Source: an uncultured Clostridia bacterium (GTDB taxonomy: Bacteria; Bacillota; Clostridia; Oscillospirales; CAG-272). Taken from it: a stretch of DNA of 64,000 bases. The stretch's first letter is position 1. The number at the start of each line of letters is the position of its first letter. Both the position numbers and the translations under genes were made by a program. Location: assembly GCA_944381075.1 (NCBI GenBank), contig CALWJT010000011.1, positions 23,590-87,589 on the forward strand. Reading direction: 5' to 3'. Below are positions 33,441 through 42,442 of the stretch, piece after piece. The notes under the pieces are model-generated. The model did no database searches and was not told the origin of the DNA. It was given only the letters and a program-made list of their open reading frames with translations.

Positions 33441-35263
33441 GCCCTCTCACCTCCTAACTTGTCTGCGCCGCAGCCGCTGCAGCTCTCGCGGCAGTTTTTC
33501 GTCGGCTGCGCCGCATACGCGCGGTGCCGCTCCCGCAGAAGAAACGCTTTGGTCACGCCGATATCGATATTGTCCCACGGCAGGATCTCCTCCTCGCCGA
33601 ATTCACGGTTGGCATAAAAGGCAGGGTCGATCCCGACGGCGTCAAAGACCTCCAGCCACCTGTCATAATGGAAATGCTCGTCCCAGCTGTCAAAACGCAT
33701 CCCCCTGCGGTGCGCCTCGGCGAGCGCCGCGGAAAGCTTTCTGTCGCCGCGGGCAAAAACCGCTTCAATGCGGCTGACGCGCGCATCGTGATAGTTGTAT
33801 TTGATTTTGCGGTTTGTGATTTTCCGCTCCAAATAGCTTTGCTTTTCCAAAAGCGTTTCCATCCTGCACTGAGGCTCCCACTGGAACGGCGTGAACGGCT
33901 TCGGAATAAAGCAGGCGGCGGAAATGGTGACGCCCGGCGTTTTCCTCGGACGGTCCGGCGTGCGGTAATACTCGTCGATCACATGCTCCGCAAGCGCGGC
34001 GATCCCGTCCAGATCCTCGTTCGTTTCGGTCGGCAGTCCCTGCATGAAATAGAGCTTGACCTGCGACTTTCCGCCCTCGAAGGCGGTGCGGCAGGCGCGC
34101 AGGATGTCCTCCTCCCTCACATTCTTATTGATGACGTCGCGCAGGCGCTGCGTCCCCGCCTCCGGCGCGAACGTGAGCGAGCCCGTGCGCACGGTCGAAA
34201 TCCTTTCCATCAGTTCCTTTGTGAAGCTGTCCGCGCGCAGCGACGGCAGCGAGAGCGAAATCTTCCGCTCGTCCGTCCATGTGAGCAGTTCATCCGTCAG
34301 CTCCCTGATACAGCTATAGTCGCTGATGCTGAGCGAGGAAAGTGTCATCTCATCATAACCGGTCGCGTCGGCAAGCACCTTTGCCGCACGGTCGAGCACC
34401 TCCGGCGACTTCTCGCGTACCGGACGCCACACCATACCCGCCTGACAGAAGCGGCAGCCGCGGATGCAGCCGCGGTAAACCTCCAGCGTGATCTTGTCCT
34501 GAACCGTTTGGATAAACGGCATGACCAGCGTTTTCGGATAAGGCGCGCGGTCAAGGTCCGTCAGAATCCTTTTTTTGATTTTGACCGGAATATCGTCATA
34601 TTTCGGATGGACCGCGGCGATCGTCCCGTCATCCTGATAGGAGACCGCATAGAGGGACGGAACATAAATGCCCTCAAGGTTCGCCGCCTCGTGCAGGAAT
34701 TTTTCTTTATGAAATCCCTTTTTCTTATGTTCTTTATAGAGGGAAACCAGCTCTTCTATCACTTCCTCGCCTTCCCCGATCATAAAAAGGTCGAAATAAT
34801 CGGCGATCGGCTCGGCATTGTAGGTACAGGGCCCGCCTCCGACGACGAGAGGCGCCGTATCGTCCCGGTCGGCCGCGAGCAGCGGGATGCCGGCAAGCTC
34901 CAGCATGTTCAATACATTTGTATAACAAAGCTCATATTGCAGAGAGAAGCCGACAATATCAAAGCAGGAGACCGGATCGCCGCTCTCATGTGACCAGAGC
35001 GGAATCCCCTCTCTGCGCATACATTCCTCCATGTCCACCCATGGCGCATAGACGCGCTCACACCACGTATCGTCTCTGGCGTTCAGCACATCATACAGGA
35101 TCCGCACACCGAGATTGGACATTCCGATCTCATAGGTATCGGGAAAGCAGAAAGCAAACCGCACCTCCACTGCATTTTTGTCTTTCAGGATTTGTCCCCA
35201 CTCCCCGCCCGTATAACGGGCAGGCTTTTCCACGCTTCTTAAAATTCTCTCCGGTATTTTCAA
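33416..35263 (-). CDS. B12-binding radical SAM protein, TIGR03960 family
   Basis: Radical SAM enzyme of about 615 aa. N-terminal B12-binding-like Rossmann region (SNLGVRILYDVL), then the radical SAM core with GCIRGCRFCQAGMVWRP (CxxxCxxC). The final residues carry Cys clusters (CRESCSGCGADKLG), possible extra iron-sulfur ligands. The best start is a TTG at 35263 with GGAGG 5 bases before it; an ATG four codons upstream has no ribosome site. Between addB and DUF2344. Paired function with DUF2344 is known from co-occurrence only. Confidence 0.9.
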   Translation of the reverse strand: MKIPERILRSVEKPARYTGGEWGQILKDKNAVEVRFAFCFPDTYEIGMSNLGVRILYDVLNARDDTWCERVYAPWVDMEECMRREGIPLWSHESGDPVSCFDIVGFSLQYELCYTNVLNMLELAGIPLLAADRDDTAPLVVGGGPCTYNAEPIADYFDLFMIGEGEEVIEELVSLYKEHKKKGFHKEKFLHEAANLEGIYVPSLYAVSYQDDGTIAAVHPKYDDIPVKIKKRILTDLDRAPYPKTLVMPFIQTVQDKITLEVYRGCIRGCRFCQAGMVWRPVREKSPEVLDRAAKVLADATGYDEMTLSSLSISDYSCIRELTDELLTWTDERKISLSLPSLRADSFTKELMERISTVRTGSLTFAPEAGTQRLRDVINKNVREEDILRACRTAFEGGKSQVKLYFMQGLPTETNEDLDGIAALAEHVIDEYYRTPDRPRKTPGVTISAACFIPKPFTPFQWEPQCRMETLLEKQSYLERKITNRKIKYNYHDARVSRIEAVFARGDRKLSAALAEAHRRGMRFDSWDEHFHYDRWLEVFDAVGIDPAFYANREFGEEEILPWDNIDIGVTKAFLLRERHRAYAAQPTKNCRESCSGCGADKLGGERACCPSLKK

Positions 35264-35311
35264 GATGCCCTCCATTTTATCTATTTGTATTTCTTTATTT
35301 ATACATTTGTA

Positions 35312-38300
35312 TTAGTTTGTCCCCGTCCGGCAGACAGGCCGCATTTTGCAGTATTCACACGGACTTTTCCCGCCGACTGCGAGCGGACGCGCGCAGGCTG
35401 CGCCCTGTCTTAATTCGGACGCATACCGCAGGACGGTCCGCGTCACTTCCTGTTTCAGCTCCGAAAAGGCCTCAAGTCCGATGAGGTTCGGCTTTTCCTT
35501 CTCAAGGTCCGATGTTTTCACAGGAATAAAATCGCCCTTCAGCCCCGGGTCCATCGCGCGCAGGATATCCTCGTTCTGCAAGAAAAGGCCGCTTGCCTGG
35601 ATCTCCTGATCCTCGTGCTCGGCGCTCTCTCCGATCTTTAAATCGGCCTGTACTGGTTTTACGCCGGAATACAGCACGCCGGCAGGGACAACCGGCTTTC
35701 CATACCGACGTTCCCCATTTTCCCACAGGGAAAACAGATATAAAAGCATCTGCATATCGAGTCCCAGCTTGACATTGCGGATATCAAACGTCTTGTCCCC
35801 CGTTTTGTAGTCCACGACCCGAAGGTAGATTCTGCCGTCGCCGTTCTCGTAAGCGTCCACCCTGTCGATCTTGCCGCGCAGCTCCACATGGATGTCCTCC
35901 CCCTCCAGCTTCATCGGAAGCACAGCGTCTCCCTCTCGTCCAACCACCAGCTCAAAGTCGCACGGATGAAACCGGGATACGTCGAATTCCTCCCGGATCC
36001 GCTTGGCAAAACGCAGAGCGCTGCGACAGAGATAGCCAAACAGATGCCGGAATCTGGCCGGCAGCGCGCCGGGGTCCCGATGGAACACGGAGGAAATATA
36101 TTCTTCCGCAGCGGCCTTCACCTGTGCCTCAATATCCCCGCCTCCCTGCGCAATCCATCTGACGGTTTTCTCTAAGATCTCATGCAGGAAGCTCCCGATA
36201 TCCACGGCCCCAAAGCGGACAGGCAGACTGTCCCGCAGCTTCAGCTCGTATTCGCAGAAATACGAAAACCGGCATTTGATATAGGCTTCCAGCCTCGAAT
36301 AGCTGGTAGAGAGCCTTCCGCCGAACAGCTCCTGCGCACATGCGGGGGAAAGCCGGCTGTCCGCGGCGGAAAGCGGCATCCTTGCATATTTCAGCTTTTC
36401 CGCATATACGGGGTCCGCTTCATAATATTCGCGAAGCGCGCGGCCGAGATTTCCCGTATAGGACAGCGCGCGTTCAAAGGAAGCCGCGCGGCCCTCTATC
36501 GTTTCCAGCCTTCCGGAAAGCTCAAACTCCTCGACAGAAAGCGCCGGAAAGAGCGCGCGGATCCGCTTGACGCCGACGGATTCCCGCGCTTCCGCACCGG
36601 AAAGCGAATAATGAGAGAATCCGACAAACAGGCGCTCGCTGGCAAGAGAGGCGGACCGGAAGAAATAATAAAGCTCCTCCGATACCCGCCGCTCGGTGCG
36701 GTCGGCAAATACGATGCCCTGCCTTTCCAGCTGTCCCTTCTCATATTCCGAAAAGAGGCCCTCTTCTCCGACCCTCTGCGGGAAAACCCCTTCGTTCGCC
36801 CCGAGAAGATAGACATATTTCGGATGTCCCGGCACCGTCTGAGACGCAGATGAAATCGTTACCTCGTCCACCGACGTCGGGATCTTTCCAATGTCGGTCT
36901 CAAAGAGAATCGCCTGCAGCATTTGTGAAAATTCCGGCGCCGCGGCCTCCATTTCACCGCAGGACACGACAAGCTGGTCTAAGGCGCCGCAGAAAACGTT
37001 CCAAAGCTGGACCGTTTCGGCCGCTGCGGCAAGGTCCCCGCGCGTCCTGGCAGCTTCCGCCTGAGAGGAAAGCATTTCCGGAACGCCGAGCCCGGAAAGA
37101 AAGTCAAACAAAAGCGCCGCCCGTTCCTTTACCGTTTTCACCGTGCGCAGAGCGGCGGAAAATGCCCTGAGCGGTGAAATCACACGGCGCCGGATCTCCG
37201 AAAGCCTGGCAAGCGTATCCATATCCGCCTGAGAAAGCGACCTGCCGTATCCCTCGGGACTCATGTTCCACGCATCTTCCCCGTAAAACATCTTCCCGCG
37301 CAGGTTCCACTTTACGATGTAATTTTCAAGCAGACTGACCTCGTCCGGATCGATTCCCGAAAGCCCCGTCTTGATATAAGCGATCACATCCTCCGCGCAA
37401 AAGCCGCGCTCGCAGACGGCAAAGGCGGAAAAGATCAGCTTCACCAGCGGTTTTTCCGAAATTTCCACACGGTCGGACAGAAAATACGGGATTTCATATT
37501 TTCGGAAAACGGCGTCCACGACCCCCTGGGCAGCAGCGGCATCCCGCACGATAACGGCGATTTCCCGGAACCGGGCTCCCTTTCGGATCTTCCCCAGAAG
37601 ATCGAGCGCCGCTGCCTCGGCCTCCGAAAACGCATTCGCCGCCCGGACAAGCCGGATATCCCGCGGCGCATCCCGCCAGACAGAGCGGACCGCTCCCGTT
37701 TCTGCGATATGCTCGGAAAGAAACGCCAGCTCCTCGCTGCGGTACCGCTTCGTCCCGCGCAAAGAGATCTCCCGCACATCCTTCTCTTTGTCCGCGCGCC
37801 TTGCGGCGCGCCGCAGACGGCGCGCCGTATCGGCGATGAGTCCCGCCGCCGCGTCGTCGTCCTCCGGCAGATAGGACAGCGTTATGTAGACATGCTCGGC
37901 ACCTGCCATCATCAGAGAAATGAGATCATATTGCTGCTCCGAGAACGACGTGAAGGAATCGACAAAAACCGTGCTTCCCGAAAAGAAATCGTTTTCCCTT
38001 AACAGGTCCGCCGCCTTGGAGAGAATGCCGTCCGGATCCTCCCATTTCGCGGCGACCTCCGCATCGAACGCCGCGAAAATCACGCCGAGATCCGAGGCCT
38101 TCGCCCGAACAGGCGTATGCGCCTCCAGCGCGTCGGAGGCACGTACAAGGTCTGCGGGCGTGATTTTGTTCTGATACAGCTCCGTGCGCGCCGCCGTCAG
38201 CTTTTCGGCAAGTCCAAAGCCGTGCGCGCCGCCATATTCCGCAAGGGCCGGAGACAATGCCGCAAGGACGCGGTGCATGACAAGCTTCTTCGCGCCCGAA

Positions 38301-38548
38301 CCGATATAGTCCGCGCACAGGCCTCCATACCGGCGGAACACATAGTTGCAAAGGCGCTGGAACGTTACAACATCGATATTCCCCGCGCCGGAAAGCTCTG
38401 CCGCCCGGCTCTCGGCCGCCACCGCTTCTCTGTCCGGCACAAGCAAAAATACAGGCCCGCTTTCCGCGGCTTCCGCCATTCTGGCATAGACCCATTCGCT
38501 TTTTCCCGAACCGCTTCTGCCGCAGACAAAGCCGATCACGGATGACAC
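35312..38548 (-). CDS. addB: ATP-dependent helicase/nuclease subunit AddB
   Basis: 1078-aa subunit of the AddAB double-strand break repair complex. Walker A GRSGSGKSEW is at residues 10-19; the UvrD-like helicase core is degenerate, as in AddB. The C-terminal PD-(D/E)XK nuclease has a VDYKTGDKT motif, with Cys near residue 760 and the C-terminal CEYCKMRPVC forming the iron-sulfur cluster that pins the domain. addA does not follow in this window, which is unusual. The next gene downstream is the radical SAM gene. Confidence 0.93.
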   Translation of the reverse strand: MSSVIGFVCGRSGSGKSEWVYARMAEAAESGPVFLLVPDREAVAAESRAAELSGAGNIDVVTFQRLCNYVFRRYGGLCADYIGSGAKKLVMHRVLAALSPALAEYGGAHGFGLAEKLTAARTELYQNKITPADLVRASDALEAHTPVRAKASDLGVIFAAFDAEVAAKWEDPDGILSKAADLLRENDFFSGSTVFVDSFTSFSEQQYDLISLMMAGAEHVYITLSYLPEDDDAAAGLIADTARRLRRAARRADKEKDVREISLRGTKRYRSEELAFLSEHIAETGAVRSVWRDAPRDIRLVRAANAFSEAEAAALDLLGKIRKGARFREIAVIVRDAAAAQGVVDAVFRKYEIPYFLSDRVEISEKPLVKLIFSAFAVCERGFCAEDVIAYIKTGLSGIDPDEVSLLENYIVKWNLRGKMFYGEDAWNMSPEGYGRSLSQADMDTLARLSEIRRRVISPLRAFSAALRTVKTVKERAALLFDFLSGLGVPEMLSSQAEAARTRGDLAAAAETVQLWNVFCGALDQLVVSCGEMEAAAPEFSQMLQAILFETDIGKIPTSVDEVTISSASQTVPGHPKYVYLLGANEGVFPQRVGEEGLFSEYEKGQLERQGIVFADRTERRVSEELYYFFRSASLASERLFVGFSHYSLSGAEARESVGVKRIRALFPALSVEEFELSGRLETIEGRAASFERALSYTGNLGRALREYYEADPVYAEKLKYARMPLSAADSRLSPACAQELFGGRLSTSYSRLEAYIKCRFSYFCEYELKLRDSLPVRFGAVDIGSFLHEILEKTVRWIAQGGGDIEAQVKAAAEEYISSVFHRDPGALPARFRHLFGYLCRSALRFAKRIREEFDVSRFHPCDFELVVGREGDAVLPMKLEGEDIHVELRGKIDRVDAYENGDGRIYLRVVDYKTGDKTFDIRNVKLGLDMQMLLYLFSLWENGERRYGKPVVPAGVLYSGVKPVQADLKIGESAEHEDQEIQASGLFLQNEDILRAMDPGLKGDFIPVKTSDLEKEKPNLIGLEAFSELKQEVTRTVLRYASELRQGAACARPLAVGGKSPCEYCKMRPVCRTGTN

Positions 38549-38554
38549 CTCCTT

Positions 38555-39265
38555 TCAAGTGATTTTAATGATACGCTTCGTACCCGCAAGGCCGAACCGC
38601 TTCGCCAGAGAAAAATAATAGCTCGTGTGGATCAAATACATGTTTCCGCCCGCCGCTCTGGCTCCGGAAAAGCCGCAGTAGGAGAGCGAGCGCGACACGA
38701 TGAGCACGACGCCCTCCTCCGCAAAATCGCGCGCCATAGCGGAAAAATAGCCGCTGCCGCGGTTTCCCTTCGGCGCGAACAGGACATAAAGGCGCTCTCC
38801 GGCAAGGATTCGCTCGAACGCCCGATTCCATTTTTTGTGCGCAAATATGCCGACCACCGTCACAATGACAGACAGGACAAAAGCCGCAGGCAGAAGCACG
38901 GTCAAAACCCCTAACGTCAAGACCACCTGAGCGCTGATCCCAAGCACGGCAGCGATCCCCGTGATGATCTTCCACAGCTTCGACGCAAAGAAAAAGTTCC
39001 GCACCGCAAACGACGTTCTATCATAAAATCGAAAGACGCGGCTGGATTTCAGCGACAGCATCAGATAGCCGAAATAGGTCCGCGATCTTGAGACCGACAG
39101 ATTCCTCACCGTTTCCCGCATGACACGCGCTTCCCTATCGTCTTCGGCGGACGCTTTGTCCCCCAGCTGGACCGCGCGATGACGCAGATAGTCGTTTTCA
39201 CGCCGCAGGCGGCGGTTTTCCGACTTCAGCCGCCGAAGCTGCCTTCGGATTTCCTTTTCCGTCAA
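38555..39265 (-). CDS. coiled-coil membrane protein of unknown function
   Basis: 236 aa. The N-terminus (about residues 3-35) is a strongly charged coiled coil (LRRLKSENRRLRRENDYLR). Two hydrophobic helices (about 98-118 and 120-141) form a membrane hairpin. The C-terminal domain (about 150-236) has a YFSAMARDFAEEGVVLIVSRSL-like Rossmann feel but no known motif. I do not recognise the family. It sits 6 bases before addB, in the same transcript. Confidence 0.68.
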   Translation of the reverse strand: MTEKEIRRQLRRLKSENRRLRRENDYLRHRAVQLGDKASAEDDREARVMRETVRNLSVSRSRTYFGYLMLSLKSSRVFRFYDRTSFAVRNFFFASKLWKIITGIAAVLGISAQVVLTLGVLTVLLPAAFVLSVIVTVVGIFAHKKWNRAFERILAGERLYVLFAPKGNRGSGYFSAMARDFAEEGVVLIVSRSLSYCGFSGARAAGGNMYLIHTSYYFSLAKRFGLAGTKRIIKIT

Positions 39266-39285
39266 AAATTCTCACCTCTTTCGAT

Positions 39286-40131
39286 TTAATTTGAATCACA
39301 GAGGATAAAATTATACGGAAACGATTCTCCGAGGATCTTCAAATTCCGTAAAAGCGGCTCTCTGCCGCGCCAGGAAAAGGCACGCCGGCGAAATTCTTCT
39401 TCCTCCATCTGGGAAAGGCGCGCCGCCGTCAGCACAGGGATCCGTTCTTCATGAAAAAACGCAATCGGCGTCTGTACGCCGGACTCCACCGCCTTTCTCG
39501 TCATCGGACAGGCAAGCTGACAGATATCGCAGCCCCACGCATAGCCGTATTTTTTCAAATATTCCGTCTCCTGCGCCGTCAAAGCTCCCTTTTTCTGAGT
39601 CACAGCGGAAAGGCATTCCATCCCGTCCCGCGTCATCGGACAGGCGCGACGGCATGCGCCGCAGTGGGAGCAGAAAGAAGGCTCCGGCGTCCCGCCGGAG
39701 AAGCCGAGCGCCTCCGGCGGCGCCGTCGAAAGAAGCTCCGCCACAAAGACAAACGAGCCGTATTTCTCGTTTATCAGCATGAAATTGTCCCCGACGACGC
39801 CAAGTCCTGCCATAGACGCGGCGGTGTTTTCCTGAATCGGGGACTTGTCCGCAAAGCCGAGGAACCGTTCTCCATAGCGCTCCTCCAGCGCAGGGATAAC
39901 GCGGGCAAACAGTCCTTCGCAGTAAAGATGATAATCGCAGGAACGGGCATAGTACGACACGTTCCCCGCCCCGTCGTTCACAAAGTATGGAACGAGGAAC
40001 AGAACCGCGCTCCGGATCCGCTCCGCCGGAACGCCGCGGCGCTCGATGATATCGGGCCTGCGGCAGAGACAGGCGGAAAACGGGATCACGCCGAAATATT
40101 CGATTTTCTCTTTTTCCCATATTGTTTTCAT
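39286..40131 (-). CDS. epoxyqueuosine reductase QueG-like protein
   Basis: 281-aa iron-sulfur protein of the QueG/DUF1730 type. Two 4Fe-4S motifs: CSHCGACRRACP and CDICQLACP. The QueG family makes queuosine in tRNA using cobalamin. This copy is about 100 residues shorter than E. coli QueG, missing the C-terminal HEAT-like part, as in many clostridial relatives. Whether it performs the queuosine step is not certain. Confidence 0.8.
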   Translation of the reverse strand: MKTIWEKEKIEYFGVIPFSACLCRRPDIIERRGVPAERIRSAVLFLVPYFVNDGAGNVSYYARSCDYHLYCEGLFARVIPALEERYGERFLGFADKSPIQENTAASMAGLGVVGDNFMLINEKYGSFVFVAELLSTAPPEALGFSGGTPEPSFCSHCGACRRACPMTRDGMECLSAVTQKKGALTAQETEYLKKYGYAWGCDICQLACPMTRKAVESGVQTPIAFFHEERIPVLTAARLSQMEEEEFRRRAFSWRGREPLLRNLKILGESFPYNFILCDSN

Positions 40132-40175
40132 CGCTTATCTATCCCATCGCTTACGCTTTTTCAAAAAATTTTTCC

Positions 40176-40204
40176 TTGATTACACAAAACAGGTATGTTA
40201 TAAT
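40176..40204 (+). promoter_or_regulatory. promoter of the topoisomerase IV operon
   Basis: TTGATT, 17-base spacer, TATAAT, followed by a leader of about 200 nt with a GGCGGAT/CCGCC hairpin (near 40240). The promoter is divergent from the queG-like gene. Confidence 0.7.
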
Positions 40205-40412
40205 ATTAGGGTAGAAGAACGGTAAGAGCGGATATTCCGCGGCGGATGCCGTCCGCCTCCGCTTGCCGCGTTCTTTCTTTCATTATAGCAGAAAATTCCG
40301 ATAAATCAACAGAGAGAGAGCACTTGTCCCGATTTTTTGCGGAGAGCGTCCCCTGCGTGCGCCGCGCGTTCACGAGAAATATCCCGCCATTATGCGGCAT
40401 AAAGGAGATTAT

Positions 40413-42407
40413 ATGGCAAAAAAGACAAATGTATATGATGACAAAAGCATCACGATGCTCAAGGGAGCGGAAAGGGTCCGCAGCCGTCCGGCGGTCATTT
40501 TCGGCTCGGACGGACTGGAGGGCTGCGAGCACTCCGTCTTTGAGATTCTCTCCAATGCCGTCGACGAGGCGCGCGAGGGCTACGGCGACAAGATCAACAT
40601 CACCGTCTACCGCGACGGCTCCATCCGCATCGAGGATTTTGGACGCGGCGTCCCGCTCGACTACAACGAGAACGAAGGCAAATACAACTGGGAGCTCGTC
40701 TACTGCGAGCTGTACGCCGGCAGCAAATACAACAACAACGCGGGGGATGACGCGCTCTACAAATACTCGCTCGGACTCAACGGACTCGGCGCTGCCGCGA
40801 CGCAGTACAGCTCCGAATTCATGAAGGTTCAGTCCTACCGCGGCACGGAAATGCTCGAGATGAATTTCAAAAAGGGCGAGCCGGACGGCGAGCTTATCCG
40901 CACGCCGCTCGTCTCCAAAAAAGAGCAGCGCACGGGGACCGTCGTCTACTGGAAACCGGACCTCGAGGTCTTCACCGCGACGGATATCCCGCGCGAATAT
41001 TATGAAAGCATGCTCGACCGTCAGGCGGTCGTCAACGCCGGCCTGCGCTTTTGCTTCCGCTGGCAAAACGAGGACGGGACCTTCGACGAGAAGGAATTTT
41101 ATTACGAGCACGGGATCGAAGACCAGATCGCCCGCGTCGTCGGCGATACGGCGCTCACCGCGCCTGTTCTCTGGAAAACGGAAGCCCGCGGACGCGACCG
41201 CGCGGACAAGCCCGAATACAGCTTCAAGGCGGAGATCGCGTTTTGCTTCTCCAACACGGTCAACCTCATCGAATACTATCACAATTCGAGCTTTCTCGAG
41301 CACGGCGGCTCGCCGGACAAGGCGACGCGCACCGCGTTCGTGTACGCCATCGACAAATACCTCAAAGCAAACGGAAAATACAATAAGAGCGAAAGCAAGA
41401 TCACCTTCGGCGACATCGAGGACTGCCTCGTACTCATCATCAACAGCTTTTCTACGCAGACCTCTTATGAAAATCAGACGAAAAAAGCGATCTCCAACGA
41501 ATTCATCACCGAAACGCTGACCGATTTCTTGAAGCGGCAGCTGGATATCTATTTCATTGAAAATCCCGCCGACGCCGAAAAGATCGCGGGACAGGTACTG
41601 GTCAACAAGCGCAGCCGCGAGAACGCGGAAAGCACAAGGCTCAATCTGAAAAAGAAGCTCTCCTCCCAGAACGATGTGGCAAACCGCGTGGAAAAGTTCG
41701 TCTCCTGCCGCTCCCGCGACCCGGAGCGCCGCGAGCTTTACATCGTGGAGGGCGACTCCGCCATGACCTCCTGCAAGCTCGGCCGCGACGCCGAATTCCA
41801 GGCGATCATCCCGGTGCGCGGCAAGACGCTCAACTGTCTCAAAAGCGACTACGACCGCATTTTCAAAAGCGAAATCATTGTGGATCTTTTAAAGGTCATC
41901 GGCTGCGGCGTCGAGGTCGGGGGAAAGGGAAAATCACAGGAGGCTTTCGACATCGGTCAGCTCAAATGGAGCAAGATCATCATCTGCACCGATGCCGACG
42001 AGGACGGATACCAGATCCGCACGCTGATCCTGACGATCTTTTACCGGCTGCTTCCGACGCTCATCAAGGAAGGACGCGTCTATATCGCGGAATCGCCGCT
42101 TTATGAGATCACCTGCAAAAATCAGATCTATTTCGCGTATGACGAAAGTGAAAAGCAGAAAATCGTCGCCGGCTTCGGCGGCGCCAAATATACGCTTCAG
42201 CGCTCCAAGGGACTCGGCGAAAACGAGCCGGACATGATGTGGCAGACGACGATGAACCCCGAAACGCGCAGACTCATCCAAATCATGGAGGCCGACAGAG
42301 CCAAAACCGAATACATTTTTGAGACGCTGCTCGGAGACGACCTATCGGAACGAAAAAAATTCATCGCCGAATACGGCCGCGAATATCTGGCAGAGGCAGA
42401 TATCTGA
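40413..42407 (+). CDS. type IIA topoisomerase subunit B, ParE-like (divergent)
   Basis: 664-aa GHKL ATPase and TOPRIM subunit of a type IIA DNA topoisomerase. ATP-binding Asn in EILSNAVDEAREG and IEDFGRGVPLD (N-terminal); the TOPRIM domain has EGDSAMTSC (usual EGDSAGGSA) and DADEDGYQIRTLI. These changes mark the divergent clostridial type, not canonical GyrB. ATG 40413 has AAAGGAG upstream; an ATG 7 codons earlier has none. With the following A subunit it probably decatenates chromosomes. Confidence 0.9.
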   Translation: MAKKTNVYDDKSITMLKGAERVRSRPAVIFGSDGLEGCEHSVFEILSNAVDEAREGYGDKINITVYRDGSIRIEDFGRGVPLDYNENEGKYNWELVYCELYAGSKYNNNAGDDALYKYSLGLNGLGAAATQYSSEFMKVQSYRGTEMLEMNFKKGEPDGELIRTPLVSKKEQRTGTVVYWKPDLEVFTATDIPREYYESMLDRQAVVNAGLRFCFRWQNEDGTFDEKEFYYEHGIEDQIARVVGDTALTAPVLWKTEARGRDRADKPEYSFKAEIAFCFSNTVNLIEYYHNSSFLEHGGSPDKATRTAFVYAIDKYLKANGKYNKSESKITFGDIEDCLVLIINSFSTQTSYENQTKKAISNEFITETLTDFLKRQLDIYFIENPADAEKIAGQVLVNKRSRENAESTRLNLKKKLSSQNDVANRVEKFVSCRSRDPERRELYIVEGDSAMTSCKLGRDAEFQAIIPVRGKTLNCLKSDYDRIFKSEIIVDLLKVIGCGVEVGGKGKSQEAFDIGQLKWSKIIICTDADEDGYQIRTLILTIFYRLLPTLIKEGRVYIAESPLYEITCKNQIYFAYDESEKQKIVAGFGGAKYTLQRSKGLGENEPDMMWQTTMNPETRRLIQIMEADRAKTEYIFETLLGDDLSERKKFIAEYGREYLAEADI

Positions 42408-42442
42408 TCTTCCTCATTTAAGCGAAAGGAACGGATACCGCA

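Noticed and set aside
33524-34993. 489-codon plus-strand frame opposite the radical SAM gene
   Set aside because: Antisense to a gene with CxxxCxxC and family motifs; no ribosome site.
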